In this document: in pieces, positions 17,676 to 26,105 of the stretch
Layout of the letters: each line of letters opens with the position of its first letter
How positions within the stretch are numbered: the stretch's first letter is position 1
Origin: Acidimicrobiia bacterium
GTDB lineage: Bacteria > Actinomycetota > Acidimicrobiia > Acidimicrobiales > JANYDT01
Assembly (NCBI GenBank): GCA_025359845.1
Contig: JANYDT010000056.1
Span: 1 to 57,403 of the forward strand
DNA: 57,403 bases
Direction of reading: 5' to 3'
Position numbers and translations under genes: made by a program
The notes under the pieces: model-generated
Told to the model about the DNA's origin: nothing
The model's database searches: none
What the model saw: the letters and a program-made list of their open reading frames with translations, nothing else

Positions 17676-19313
17676 ATGGAATCATTCACCGCGACACAGG
17701 ATCTCGACGCCGTCGTAATTGGCTCCGGGTTCGCCGGCCTGTACATGAATTACCGGCTGCGTGAGCAGCTCGGCATGGACACGCAAGTCTACGAAGCAGG
17801 CGATAACGTCGGTGGCACCTGGTACTGGAACCGCTACCCCGGGGCCCGTTGCGACTCCGAGTCCTACATGTACTGCTTTTCGTTCGACAAGCAACTCATG
17901 CAGGATTGGGAGTGGAGCGGCAAATATCCCGAGCAGCCAGAGATTCTCCGCTACCTCAATCATGTGGCCGATCGCTTCGACCTGCGCCGCAACACCCAGT
18001 TCAACACCAGGGTGATCGCAGCGCACTTCAACGAGGCCACTCACCGCTGGGAGATCGAGACCGACAAGGGCGACAAAGTCACGGCGAAGTTCCTGATCAC
18101 CGGCATCGGCTGCCTCTCCTCCGGGCAGATCCCAAACATCGCCGGTCGCGATACCTTCCAGGGCGAGTCGTATCACACTGGCGCCTGGCCTCACGGCGGC
18201 GTGAACTTCGCCGGCAAGCGCGTGGGAGTCATCGGTACCGGGTCGAGCGGTGTGCAGTCGATTCCCGTGATCGCAAAGCAGGCCGACCATCTTTATGTCT
18301 TCCAGCGCACGCCTCAGTTCACCATTCCGGCCCGCCATCACACTGTCGACAAGGCGTTCCTCGACGGGGTCAAGAAGGACTACGACGCAATCTATGAAAA
18401 GGCCCGCTGGTCGAACGGCGGCTTGCCGATCGATCCCATCGAGCGATCCGCCCTCGCCGTCAGTGACGAGGAGCGCCTCGCGGTTTATGAGGCGGCATGG
18501 AAAGAGGGCGGCTTCAAGTTCTTGTTCGGTTCCTTCTTCGATATTGGCCTTGATCGTCGCGCCAACGACACCGCCTCCGAATTCATTCGGTCGAAGATTC
18601 GCGAGATCGTGAAGGACCCCGACGTAGCCGAGAAGCTTGTACCCGTCGACCATCCCTTTACCTCGAAGCGCGCCCTAATCGATACGGACTACTTCGATAC
18701 CTACAACCGCGACAACGTCACGCTCGTCGACATTCGCCATGCACCCATACAGGAGATCACGCCGAAGGGCATCCGCACCGAGGACGGCGAGTACGAACTC
18801 GACATCATCGTCTTTGCCACGGGGTTCGACGCAATGACAGGCACCTTCAACCGGATCGACATCCAGGGGCGCGACGGTGAGAAGTTGAAGGACAAATGGG
18901 CGGCCGGCCCGCTTACTTATCTTGGGGTGACCACCGCCGGTTTCCCAAACTTTTTCATGATCACCGGTCCGGGCTCACCCTCGGTTCTCAGCAATATGCC
19001 GGTCTCGATCGAACAGCACGTCGAGTGGATCTCCGGTGCGATTGCGCATATGAATGAGCAAGGGCTTGTAGTTATAGAGGCCGATGAGAGCGCCGAGAAG
19101 GAGTGGGTGGCTCATGTCAACGAGGTGGCCGAACAAACGATGTTCATGCTCGCCGATTCCTGGTATCTGGGGGCCAATATCCCCAACAAGCCGCGCGTCT
19201 TCATGCCCTACCCTGGCGGTGTCGGTGCCTACCGCCAGAAGTGCAACGAAGTAACCGAAGCGGGCTATACCGGCTTCACCATCAGCAAGGGTGAGCCCGC
19301 CGTCGCCCAGTAA
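17676..19313 (+). CDS. Flavin-binding Baeyer-Villiger-type monooxygenase
   Basis: This 545-residue protein has an N-terminal FAD site (VIGSGFAGL), a second Rossmann motif for NADPH (VIGTGSSGVQ) and, between them near residues 161-172, the fingerprint FQGESYHTGAWP. That fits the Baeyer-Villiger consensus FxGxxxHxxxWP. It is closest in style to cyclohexanone/phenylacetone monooxygenases: NADPH- and O2-dependent conversion of ketones to esters or lactones. It lies 61 bp downstream of the esterase with AAAAGGA before ATG 17676, suggesting co-transcription and a two-step ketone pathway. The exact substrate is not visible. Confidence 0.9.
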   Translation: MESFTATQDLDAVVIGSGFAGLYMNYRLREQLGMDTQVYEAGDNVGGTWYWNRYPGARCDSESYMYCFSFDKQLMQDWEWSGKYPEQPEILRYLNHVADRFDLRRNTQFNTRVIAAHFNEATHRWEIETDKGDKVTAKFLITGIGCLSSGQIPNIAGRDTFQGESYHTGAWPHGGVNFAGKRVGVIGTGSSGVQSIPVIAKQADHLYVFQRTPQFTIPARHHTVDKAFLDGVKKDYDAIYEKARWSNGGLPIDPIERSALAVSDEERLAVYEAAWKEGGFKFLFGSFFDIGLDRRANDTASEFIRSKIREIVKDPDVAEKLVPVDHPFTSKRALIDTDYFDTYNRDNVTLVDIRHAPIQEITPKGIRTEDGEYELDIIVFATGFDAMTGTFNRIDIQGRDGEKLKDKWAAGPLTYLGVTTAGFPNFFMITGPGSPSVLSNMPVSIEQHVEWISGAIAHMNEQGLVVIEADESAEKEWVAHVNEVAEQTMFMLADSWYLGANIPNKPRVFMPYPGGVGAYRQKCNEVTEAGYTGFTISKGEPAVAQ

Positions 19314-19339
19314 GAGCCATGGTCAGCCCGCCGCGCCTT

Positions 19340-19433
19340 AGTGCCTCAACCACAAACCCACGCCTCGTCCGGCAGCTTCGCTGCCAGGCGAAATGTGGCG
19401 TGGGACTAGGCGTAGGATTGTGGTCACGGCACT
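19340..19433. terminator. Nested inverted repeat between convergent genes, probable bidirectional terminator
   Basis: An inner hairpin GGCAGC-TTC-GCTGCC (19371-19385) sits inside a second stem CCCACGCC / GGCGTGGG (19357-19364 with 19397-19404). Both lie inside an imperfect 26-base inverted repeat starting AGTGCC at 19340 and ending GGCACT at 19433. There is no U-tract. The position between converging genes favours termination, though a mobile palindromic repeat is possible. The outer right arm overlaps the helicase stop codon. Confidence 0.55.
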
Positions 19434-21094
19434 AGATGGACGACGCGGCGGTCGACCAGAGCGCCCGCCTTGGCATTTGCGATCCCCAGGTCACCCACGA
19501 AGGCCTCCACATCGGCCATGGAACTCCCCGACGCGAACGTTCGCACCGCCTCGGCCACACCGGTGACCTCAGCGAGAAACCCCTCGTGGGCGCCCATGGC
19601 CGGGTCTTCGACAGTACCTTCCACGAACACGACGACGAATCGGGCTCGCCTCCCATCGTGCTTGCGCCTCAGCACCCTGCCCATTCGCTGCACCATCTGA
19701 CGACGCGACCGACTCGCCGCCAAGATGATGGCCAGGTCGGCGGCCGGCACGTCGACGCCTTCGTCGAGTACTTGCGGGGCAACAACCGCGTGCAGCGTTC
19801 CTGTCGCGAATTTGGCGAGGATGACCTGGCGGTCTTGGGATGACTGCCCAGAGTGCATCGCCTCGGCCGTGATTTCTTGGTCGCGCAAAGCGGACGCAGC
19901 GAGGGAAGCACCCGAGATGGTTTGCGTGAAGACGATGACGCGTTGCGCCCCTTCCAGCGCCGGCGCCAGCCGCGCGAGCGCGTCAAGCTTGGCCGGGGTC
20001 TCGGCCATCAACCGACGCCGGTTCGCCATGGCGGACAGGTACGTGCGGGCCAAAGCCGCATCGATGCCATCGCCGCGTCGGGCGAGCCGCGCCAGGCCTT
20101 CCACGAAGGCCGCGACGGGCGCCGCCGGAACCGCGCCCTTCGCGATCAGCTGCGCCCTGGCGCTCGCCATGAGGTGTGTCAGCTCATCGTAGGCCAACCG
20201 CTCAACAGTGTTGAAGCTCACCCCCACCAGCCCGACGGAGAACCGCGCCACCACCCTGTCGGCGATCGCTACCGCGTAACCCATGCGATAGCAGGTACCC
20301 CCGAAGTACGGATCGAGCCAAGCCAGATGGCCGTCGTCGGCCCGGGCGTACGTCGCGCTGAGACCGAGCCGGCGGGCGAATCCCACCTCCAAAGCCACAC
20401 GGTTGCCCTCCGAACCGTAACGATGGCACTCATCGGCCACCAGCAGTCCGCCGGGCCTTCGGGGGCGGAGATCGGCGTCGCGCGCCGAGTTCACGATGGC
20501 CACGAGAACGTCGTGGCCACCGAGCCCTTCGCGTTGGCCGTCACCCAAGAGGCCCACACTGACGCCCGAAGGGAGACACCGCGCCAGGACGGAGTTCCAC
20601 TGCATCATGAGATCCCTCGTCGGCACGATCACGCACGTCTGGCCGCCGGCCGCAAGTTCGGCCACGGTGGCGGCCACGCCGACCATCGTCTTGCCCGTGC
20701 CCGTTACCGCCTCGACGACGCCGCGCCGGTCTTGGGCCATCCACGCCGCGAGAGCCGCGGTCTGCCAGCGATACAGGACTGGCATCGAGGCCTTCGAGAG
20801 CGCAGGGATCACCGCTCCCGACCCCTTCATGCCGTTCAATGTTGAGCTACGGGTAGGCGGATCCCGCCGCGCCGCCTGCATAGCCACCGGCCACCATCGC
20901 GGCGGGTCATCGTCGTCGTGGCGGAACCGGCGGGGGTAGGCGGCCAACACCCGAGCGACGTCGGCGGCCGTGATCGATACGCGCCCGAGGGTTCGCAGTC
21001 CGTCGCGCACCTCAACCGTCGTGCGCCCCGGAGCCGATTCCAGCACCGCGGCAATTTCCTCCGCCTCGCCGTGTCCATTCATTGGCGCCGTCAC
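19424..21094 (-). CDS. SF2 DEAD/DEAH-type helicase (BrxHI/XPB-like), last gene of the BrxD-like operon
   Basis: SF2 motifs in order: Q-like YRWQTAALAAW (108), Walker A TGTGKT (about 131-136), Ia VPTRDL, Walker B/box II VADECH, motif III GLSAT, motif V VLDEGVDVP and motif VI QRMGRVLRR. DECH and the layout resemble RAD25/XPB-like helicases. Residues about 40-68 ahead of the motor look like a small winged-helix-type region. It lies 34 bp after the BrxD-like ATPase. In type II BREX, brxD is likewise paired with a helicase gene, brxHI. The start GTG 21094 is uncertain, with ATG 21082 as alternative. Predicted to unwind or translocate DNA with its operon partners; role inferred. Confidence 0.82.
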   Translation of the reverse strand: MTAPMNGHGEAEEIAAVLESAPGRTTVEVRDGLRTLGRVSITAADVARVLAAYPRRFRHDDDDPPRWWPVAMQAARRDPPTRSSTLNGMKGSGAVIPALSKASMPVLYRWQTAALAAWMAQDRRGVVEAVTGTGKTMVGVAATVAELAAGGQTCVIVPTRDLMMQWNSVLARCLPSGVSVGLLGDGQREGLGGHDVLVAIVNSARDADLRPRRPGGLLVADECHRYGSEGNRVALEVGFARRLGLSATYARADDGHLAWLDPYFGGTCYRMGYAVAIADRVVARFSVGLVGVSFNTVERLAYDELTHLMASARAQLIAKGAVPAAPVAAFVEGLARLARRGDGIDAALARTYLSAMANRRRLMAETPAKLDALARLAPALEGAQRVIVFTQTISGASLAASALRDQEITAEAMHSGQSSQDRQVILAKFATGTLHAVVAPQVLDEGVDVPAADLAIILAASRSRRQMVQRMGRVLRRKHDGRRARFVVVFVEGTVEDPAMGAHEGFLAEVTGVAEAVRTFASGSSMADVEAFVGDLGIANAKAGALVDRRVVHLVP

Positions 21095-21128
21095 TCAGAC
21101 GCCTGCGGGGGAGGAACCGGACAGTGCG

Positions 21129-22421
21129 TCACCCGCCGTCCGAGTCGTCACTTACTCCTTCGAGCGCGACGTCTTCGGTGAAGTCGATTAAAATCTCTGA
21201 CTTCGTGATCTCGGGTTGGTACGACGAGTCGAGGCGGCGCAGGTCCCAGGCGTTGATCCACGCTCTGACGTATTGGCGCATTCGGTTGGACGGGAGCCGC
21301 TCCAGGCCCTCGACATCGGGCGGCTCCCAACCGTAGGCGGCCCCGTGGATGGCCTTCAACTTCGCGTAAGTCCGGTCGAGTTCGTCGCGATCGGGTGGCT
21401 GCAGTCGGAGCTGACCCCGCTCAATGACACGCATGCCGGTTTCTGCCGCTCCGGCCAATAGATCGTGTTCGGCTGTGCCTTTCAAACGCAGCTTCTTCGG
21501 GATCAGTTCAACATCGTTCTTTCCCACCAACACTTGGGCCTCGAAGTCTTCGACCGTAGTGAGCACCGCGCACAATGGGGCCGACGGATCATGGCGGTCG
21601 CCGCGGACCCACCGCGCCACCTCGGCATACGACTTGGCCCGCTGCAACATCGAATACCGACCGATGAGTTCCACCTCGTCGATCAGGATGACCCAGCCCG
21701 CGTAGCCGGCGGCGCCGATGAGTCGCGACACGAACCGGAACCGCTGCACGGCGAGATCGCGCTCCTTCACTGAAGCCAATCGGTACGTGTTAGCGGCACC
21801 GGCCTCTCTCAGCCGTCGCCGGAGATCGGCGACCGGCAGCGGATCACCGGCCCAGAAGCGCACGATCCGATCGGCGAACTCGGCGTCTCCTCGGGCGTAC
21901 TCGTGCAAGAACAGGCTCGCCGCGAAACGGCTGTCGACGGGGACATCGTCGTTGTGCAGCCAACGGTACAGCGCCGCGTATTGGTCTGACTCGGTCCGTA
22001 GCCCGGTGGCGATCTCGTCGATGGCGGAGCCAGGACGCCCCGGGACTCTGGCTTCCTCGATCGCCGCCCGAAAGAGCTTCGCCGGGTCGTGCAGCGGAGT
22101 CTCTTTCGAGATGACCACCTTCGACACCACGAAGCCGGCGTCGAGGGCCAGGTGCGCCAAGTATTGAAGCACATGGCTTTTGCCCGACCCGAAACCGCCG
22201 CCGATCAACATCCCGGGGCCGTCGTTGGCTCCCTCGCCAAGGGCCTGGCCAGCGGACACCGCTCGCACCGAATCGAGCAGTTGGGTGAACCGGTCTTCCA
22301 CCGCCGTTTGGAGAGAGCCGAGTGCGGCCACGGCATCACGGTTGGGCACGCCCGCCCGGAGCGCCTCGAGGGCCCTGCGCCCGGCCAGCTGACCGGTCGA
22401 CGACTCACTCGAAGAACTCAT
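21129..22421 (-). CDS. BrxD-like P-loop ATPase (BREX BrxC/BrxD family)
   Basis: Walker A is GGGFGSGKSH (residues 74-83) and Walker B is WVILIDEVELIG near 245. The long helical segment after it (YSMLQRAKSYAEVARWVRG) is typical of the BrxC/BrxD family (formerly DUF2791), AAA+-like ATPases of BREX phage-resistance loci. At 430 residues it matches BrxD rather than the much longer BrxC. ATG 22421 overlaps the upstream stop (ATGA), implying translational coupling. No BREX methylase (PglX) or phosphatase (PglZ) is in the window. BrxD's own biochemical role is poorly known, so activity here is inference. Confidence 0.82.
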   Translation of the reverse strand: MSSSSESSTGQLAGRRALEALRAGVPNRDAVAALGSLQTAVEDRFTQLLDSVRAVSAGQALGEGANDGPGMLIGGGFGSGKSHVLQYLAHLALDAGFVVSKVVISKETPLHDPAKLFRAAIEEARVPGRPGSAIDEIATGLRTESDQYAALYRWLHNDDVPVDSRFAASLFLHEYARGDAEFADRIVRFWAGDPLPVADLRRRLREAGAANTYRLASVKERDLAVQRFRFVSRLIGAAGYAGWVILIDEVELIGRYSMLQRAKSYAEVARWVRGDRHDPSAPLCAVLTTVEDFEAQVLVGKNDVELIPKKLRLKGTAEHDLLAGAAETGMRVIERGQLRLQPPDRDELDRTYAKLKAIHGAAYGWEPPDVEGLERLPSNRMRQYVRAWINAWDLRRLDSSYQPEITKSEILIDFTEDVALEGVSDDSDGG

Positions 22422-23374
22422 GCTGCCCCCAATCGGACCAAGGACGAATACGGATTGTCGCGCCTCACGTCGCGCACCTCGTCGAAGATACGCAGCTTCA
22501 GGGCTTGGTAGGCATCGACGCCGCGATTCGGGTCCGTGACGAACTCCGGAGCGGTGATCACGACCACGCAGCAGTGGGTCAATTCGTCGGTGTTGTCGAC
22601 CAACTGGCGGAGCAACTCGTAGGCGTCGAGCAGCGCTGACTTTGTGTAATAGAGGCCGGCGCGCTCCTCGGCCCGGGGCCGCTTCGCGAACCCGAGACGG
22701 CGAATGTCGAGTTCGAGCAACAGTCCCGGTTTGCCATTTACCGAGAGCCAATGGGCGAGTGAGAACAGAAGCTGGCGGGCATTGTTGCGCCCCACCCGGC
22801 GAAAGATCATGGCGGAGTGCAGTAGAGACATTTGGCGCAGATCGCCGCGCAACCAATCCAGTACGGCGCCGTGTTCGGCGTCGGTCACCTGGCCCGTCGC
22901 CAGGTGCGCCTGGCAGAGCCTCAGCATGGCGATGCGGAACTCCTGCACCATCTCGTAGTCGCGGTAAATGCGCTGCTGCAGATATCGGTTCACGTCTCGG
23001 CTCAGCTCGGCCGCGTCGACGCCGTAGCGAGCGGCCACGCCGCCGACCGTGATGTCATCGCTCCCATCGGGGACCGGATGGGCCGCGGCCGCCCACGCGG
23101 CCCGAACCGTGGTCTTGGCCAGAGCGTCCCAGTCGATCTGGGCGGCCACCGCAAAGAACACTTGCTCCATCATGTGTACCCGGGTCAGGGCGGCGTCGAC
23201 TCGGGCCACGACGTAGCCGTCGGCCACCGCGTGTTGGGCGAGCTCGGCGCTGAATGCGGCGGCGTGATCGTCATCGGTCGCCACGGCGAACTTGACGGCC
23301 CCGCCACCGCCGGCCACGAACGTGGACAGGTACTCGCCCTCGAGGAACGCGGAGTAGTCGTGGCCGGTGATCAT
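22418..23374 (-). CDS. Degenerate BrxD-like paralogue lacking the P-loop
   Basis: The N-terminus (YLSTFVAGGGGAVKFAVATDDD) aligns in character with the start of BrxC/BrxD-type ATPases. Where the Walker A lysine and Ser/Thr should be, it reads GGGGAVKFAVA. The Walker B position, GLLLELDIRRLG, also lacks the acidic pair. Its C-terminus (LRQLVDNTDELTHCCVVVITAPEFV) resembles the sensor-1 strand region. It therefore looks like a non-hydrolysing partner of the ATPase encoded directly downstream, to which it is coupled by ATGA. It is also coupled to the upstream gene by ATGA. Family placement is from motif reading only. Confidence 0.6.
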   Translation of the reverse strand: MITGHDYSAFLEGEYLSTFVAGGGGAVKFAVATDDDHAAAFSAELAQHAVADGYVVARVDAALTRVHMMEQVFFAVAAQIDWDALAKTTVRAAWAAAAHPVPDGSDDITVGGVAARYGVDAAELSRDVNRYLQQRIYRDYEMVQEFRIAMLRLCQAHLATGQVTDAEHGAVLDWLRGDLRQMSLLHSAMIFRRVGRNNARQLLFSLAHWLSVNGKPGLLLELDIRRLGFAKRPRAEERAGLYYTKSALLDAYELLRQLVDNTDELTHCCVVVITAPEFVTDPNRGVDAYQALKLRIFDEVRDVRRDNPYSSLVRLGAA

Positions 23375-24156
23375 TGCCCGTCCCGACTGAGGCTGATGCC
23401 CGCGTAAATCTTCTCTTGACCCGACCGGCTCACGGTCATCAGCACACCCGTTCCGCGGGTGAGCGCGCTGGCCGGCAGCTCTAGCTTTCGCCCGTCCTTG
23501 GTCGTCACGACCCCGCTCTGGTCGAGCAAGTAGAGGTCGCGGGCGAACTCTTGCTTTGTGTAGTCGCGCCCCGATCCTGGTAGCACGGTCAGCACGGTGT
23601 ACACGTCGACGAGCTTCACGATCGATGCCTCGCGAGCGCCCGCTTTGGCGACGACCAACTCGTAGGCAAGGGCGAGCGACTCCAGGAAAGCCTCCACCTT
23701 GAACTTCGGGGGACGGGCCTGCAACGCTTTCAAAGTGCGTACCAGCACCGACGGTCGGGTTCGGCGATCTTTTCTTTTATCGATCACGACCGCGGTGTCG
23801 CCGGGCGAGATTTGCACGATGGCGGGAAAGCTGAGGATGCGGTCGTCGGACTCAAACGCATGAACTCCCTCCTCGGCCGCGAGCGCCAGTACCTCCTTGG
23901 CGTAACCGCCGCCCGCGAAGTGCGCTTGTTCGTCGAATGACCATCCATCGCGGACGTCACGGACGGTGACGCCGGCCTGGTCGCATAGCCGAATTGCGGA
24001 GTCCATCGCGGCCCGCAATTCACGCATTTGGCCGAGCGAGGCGGCGGCCTTGATCTTCTTCGTCTCCTTGAGTGCGGAGGCGATTGCTCGGACGGCAGCA
24101 TCGGCCTCGCGCTCGAGCGTGGCCAGCGCGCCTTCGAGGCTGTCGTTCGATGCCAT
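23371..24156 (-). CDS. Unknown coiled-coil protein of the BrxD-like operon
   Basis: I do not recognise a family for these 261 residues. Residues 1-60 (LEGALATLEREADAAVRAIASALKETKKIK) are predicted helical and coiled-coil-like. The middle has beta-strand-rich segments (FPAIVQISPGDTAVVIDKRKDRR). The last third is mixed and charged with a basic DGRKLELP loop. It has no signal peptide and no membrane segment. GGAGAA precedes ATG 24156. It is coupled by a 4-base overlap to the P-loop-less ATPase relative, so it probably acts in the same complex, perhaps as a scaffold or adaptor. Confidence 0.6.
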   Translation of the reverse strand: MASNDSLEGALATLEREADAAVRAIASALKETKKIKAAASLGQMRELRAAMDSAIRLCDQAGVTVRDVRDGWSFDEQAHFAGGGYAKEVLALAAEEGVHAFESDDRILSFPAIVQISPGDTAVVIDKRKDRRTRPSVLVRTLKALQARPPKFKVEAFLESLALAYELVVAKAGAREASIVKLVDVYTVLTVLPGSGRDYTKQEFARDLYLLDQSGVVTTKDGRKLELPASALTRGTGVLMTVSRSGQEKIYAGISLSRDGQ

Positions 24157-24204
24157 GGGCTTCTCCGGGATCGGTAGGTTGGGTTCGGGGCGGGTTCGGG
24201 GAAA

Positions 24205-25926
24205 TTAGAAGAGCGTGGCTGCATTCATCGGGACCAGCTCGACGGTAGCGCCGTCGATATCGGGACGGAAACTGACCACGAGAGTGTCGCCGGTGAGGGC
24301 ACCTACAGCGAGCGCGATCGGGCGTACCGAACCCCTGGTCGCCAGTAGGCCATCGTAGGACAACGCCACAGGTCCGTACCGCGTCGCGAACGTGCGGCGA
24401 CCCCCTTCGAGCATACCGAGCGACTCGACCAATGCTTGGGGCACAGCCCCGCCCGAACCGGCCAGGGTCAAATGATCCACCTCGATACGCAGTGACCGCA
24501 CTCCGCCGGGCCCCGCAGGGTTGAATGCCTCTTCGTAGGGGACTCCGCCCCACTCCGCCAACTCCCAATTGTCGGGCCCGACCCGAACGAACCGGGCGTC
24601 GCGCCGTAGCGCCGCTTCGTCATCTCTCGGTCTGATGTTGGTCGCCGTTGGGGCCCTGGAAGGAGGCGCGCCGGGCCACTCCCGGAGTTCCTCGGTGGTC
24701 ATCGTGTGCCCCGCGGCCGACAGCGCTCGCGCCGCGACATCGACAGGTGAGCCGGTCATGAGCACCACGAGATCATCGACGACTCGCACCGGCTGTTGGG
24801 CCAACCACGCGTCGACATGATCACCGACCAGGCAGAGCGACTGAAAGTCTTTGCGGACGTGACTGGCGAGGCGCACGCCGTCATCCTCGCTGAGCACCCG
24901 AGCGGTCTCCAAAACTAACTCTGTCGGATGTACGGCGATCCAACCCGGGTGCTCGGTCACGGGCCGGTACGGGCCGGCCCACCAGAGCAGCAGGAGCGAC
25001 CGGGTATCGGTCGTCGACGGCAGTTCCAGGCTCTCGAGCAGCAGGTCCGCGGCCGCTACCGGTGCGGCGACGCCGAGACCCTCCTTCAGGCAATCGACGA
25101 TGGCGCGCAGGAGCCGGTCCTCACCGGACGCGGCCACTGCGGATCGCACCCGTTCGGTTGCCCGGTCTCGGATTTGGCGCACTCGCTGGTTGCCGACATC
25201 CAAAACCCGTGCGACCGAGGCTCCGGTAGGCGCACCCCCCAGTTGGAGGTCGAGACGCTCGAAGACGACTCGATCACGAGAGTCTCCGGTGGCGGCCAGA
25301 GCCCGGTCGAGCACCGATACGACTCGGTCCGCAGGGCTGTCGCCGTTGTCGCCGCGCGATGCGCTCAGGCGCGCCGCCGCCGCTCGGATCGCTGACGGGT
25401 GCTGCCTCTTGGCCAGCTGTGTAAGCGCGTTGCGCAGCGCCGTCGAACCGGACTCGCGCTCGTAAGCGAGCAACGCCGCGAGATCGTTGCTCGGCGTTGT
25501 CGTCCTCTCGTTGGTATCGCGGTCAGACTGAATCACTGCGGCGAGCGCGCACTCCAGCAAGGCGACCAAGGATTTGGGGCCGACGTTCATAATCTCGCTG
25601 ATCTCGACCAGCGTGCGCCCGCCAAGCACCGCCCAGGTACTGGCGCCGTCTCGTTCGAGGGCGGCCACGAGACGGACCGGACAGGGGCCGGCAGCGGGCC
25701 CGCCGGGTGCGTTCACGAGCGCGGGAATCACGTCGCGCAAGCGGGACCCGGCCAGCGCGGTCAGCGTCCCGGGCCCGATCCCGTCGACGATCGCCGCTTG
25801 AAGCACTGCGAGTCCGTCGGTCGCAAGGGGCAGCGGTAGAGCTTCGAAATCGGCTGGTAAAAGCGCGGTCAGTCCGCCGGGCACGGCCAGCAACGTAGCG
25901 ATCTGGAATCGCGTCGCCAGCGGCAA
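24205..25926 (-). CDS. Transcription-factor-like protein: HhH / sigma region-4-like / HARE-HTH-like domains
   Basis: Three nucleic-acid-binding modules are visible. Helix-hairpin-helix segments like the RNA polymerase alpha C-terminal domain lie at about 48-60 (GIGPGTLTAL) and 104-130 (LVEISEIMNVGPKSLVALL). A sigma-70 region-4-like helix-turn-helix lies at about 215-265 (VLDVGNQRVRQIRDRA). A HARE-HTH / RpoE-delta-like unit lies at about 395-462 (AARALSAAGHTMTTEEL ... RRDARFVRVGPDNWELAEWG). No catalytic motif is seen. As first gene of the operon it could regulate the locus or recognise target DNA or RNA polymerase. TTG 25926 is the only start codon before an upstream in-frame stop, and there is no clear ribosome-binding site. 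Confidence 0.65.
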   Translation of the reverse strand: MPLATRFQIATLLAVPGGLTALLPADFEALPLPLATDGLAVLQAAIVDGIGPGTLTALAGSRLRDVIPALVNAPGGPAAGPCPVRLVAALERDGASTWAVLGGRTLVEISEIMNVGPKSLVALLECALAAVIQSDRDTNERTTTPSNDLAALLAYERESGSTALRNALTQLAKRQHPSAIRAAAARLSASRGDNGDSPADRVVSVLDRALAATGDSRDRVVFERLDLQLGGAPTGASVARVLDVGNQRVRQIRDRATERVRSAVAASGEDRLLRAIVDCLKEGLGVAAPVAAADLLLESLELPSTTDTRSLLLLWWAGPYRPVTEHPGWIAVHPTELVLETARVLSEDDGVRLASHVRKDFQSLCLVGDHVDAWLAQQPVRVVDDLVVLMTGSPVDVAARALSAAGHTMTTEELREWPGAPPSRAPTATNIRPRDDEAALRRDARFVRVGPDNWELAEWGGVPYEEAFNPAGPGGVRSLRIEVDHLTLAGSGGAVPQALVESLGMLEGGRRTFATRYGPVALSYDGLLATRGSVRPIALAVGALTGDTLVVSFRPDIDGATVELVPMNAATLF

Positions 25927-26051
25927 TGCCGCGCACGGACGGAAGAGATGCCCGAGGGCGGTGGTCTCGATGATGGTTCTTGCTGGCGGGTTTGACGAGA
26001 TGGATGGAGGTTACCCAGACGGCGGGGCGAAGGTGGTGACCGGATCGACGT

Positions 26052-26065
26052 TGATCGGCCGATCA
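26052..26065. promoter_or_regulatory. Perfect 14-bp palindrome, candidate operator
   Basis: TGATCGGCCGATCA is a perfect palindrome midway in the 179-bp divergent region between the operon-leading gene and the small plus-strand gene. A second, GC-rich inverted repeat, CGCGC-GACG-GCGCG, lies at about 26081-26095. The position suits an operator controlling both directions. No regulator is proven, though the HTH-rich operon-leading protein is an obvious candidate. Confidence 0.35.
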
Positions 26066-26105
26066 CTCCGAAGGACCCCGCGCGACGGCGCGCGAGAATC
26101 GCCGA

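Noticed and set aside
19424..25926. Complete BREX system
   Set aside because: No PglZ, PglX, BrxA, BrxB, BrxC-length ATPase or BrxL is present; only the BrxD-like ATPase and helicase resemble BREX parts.
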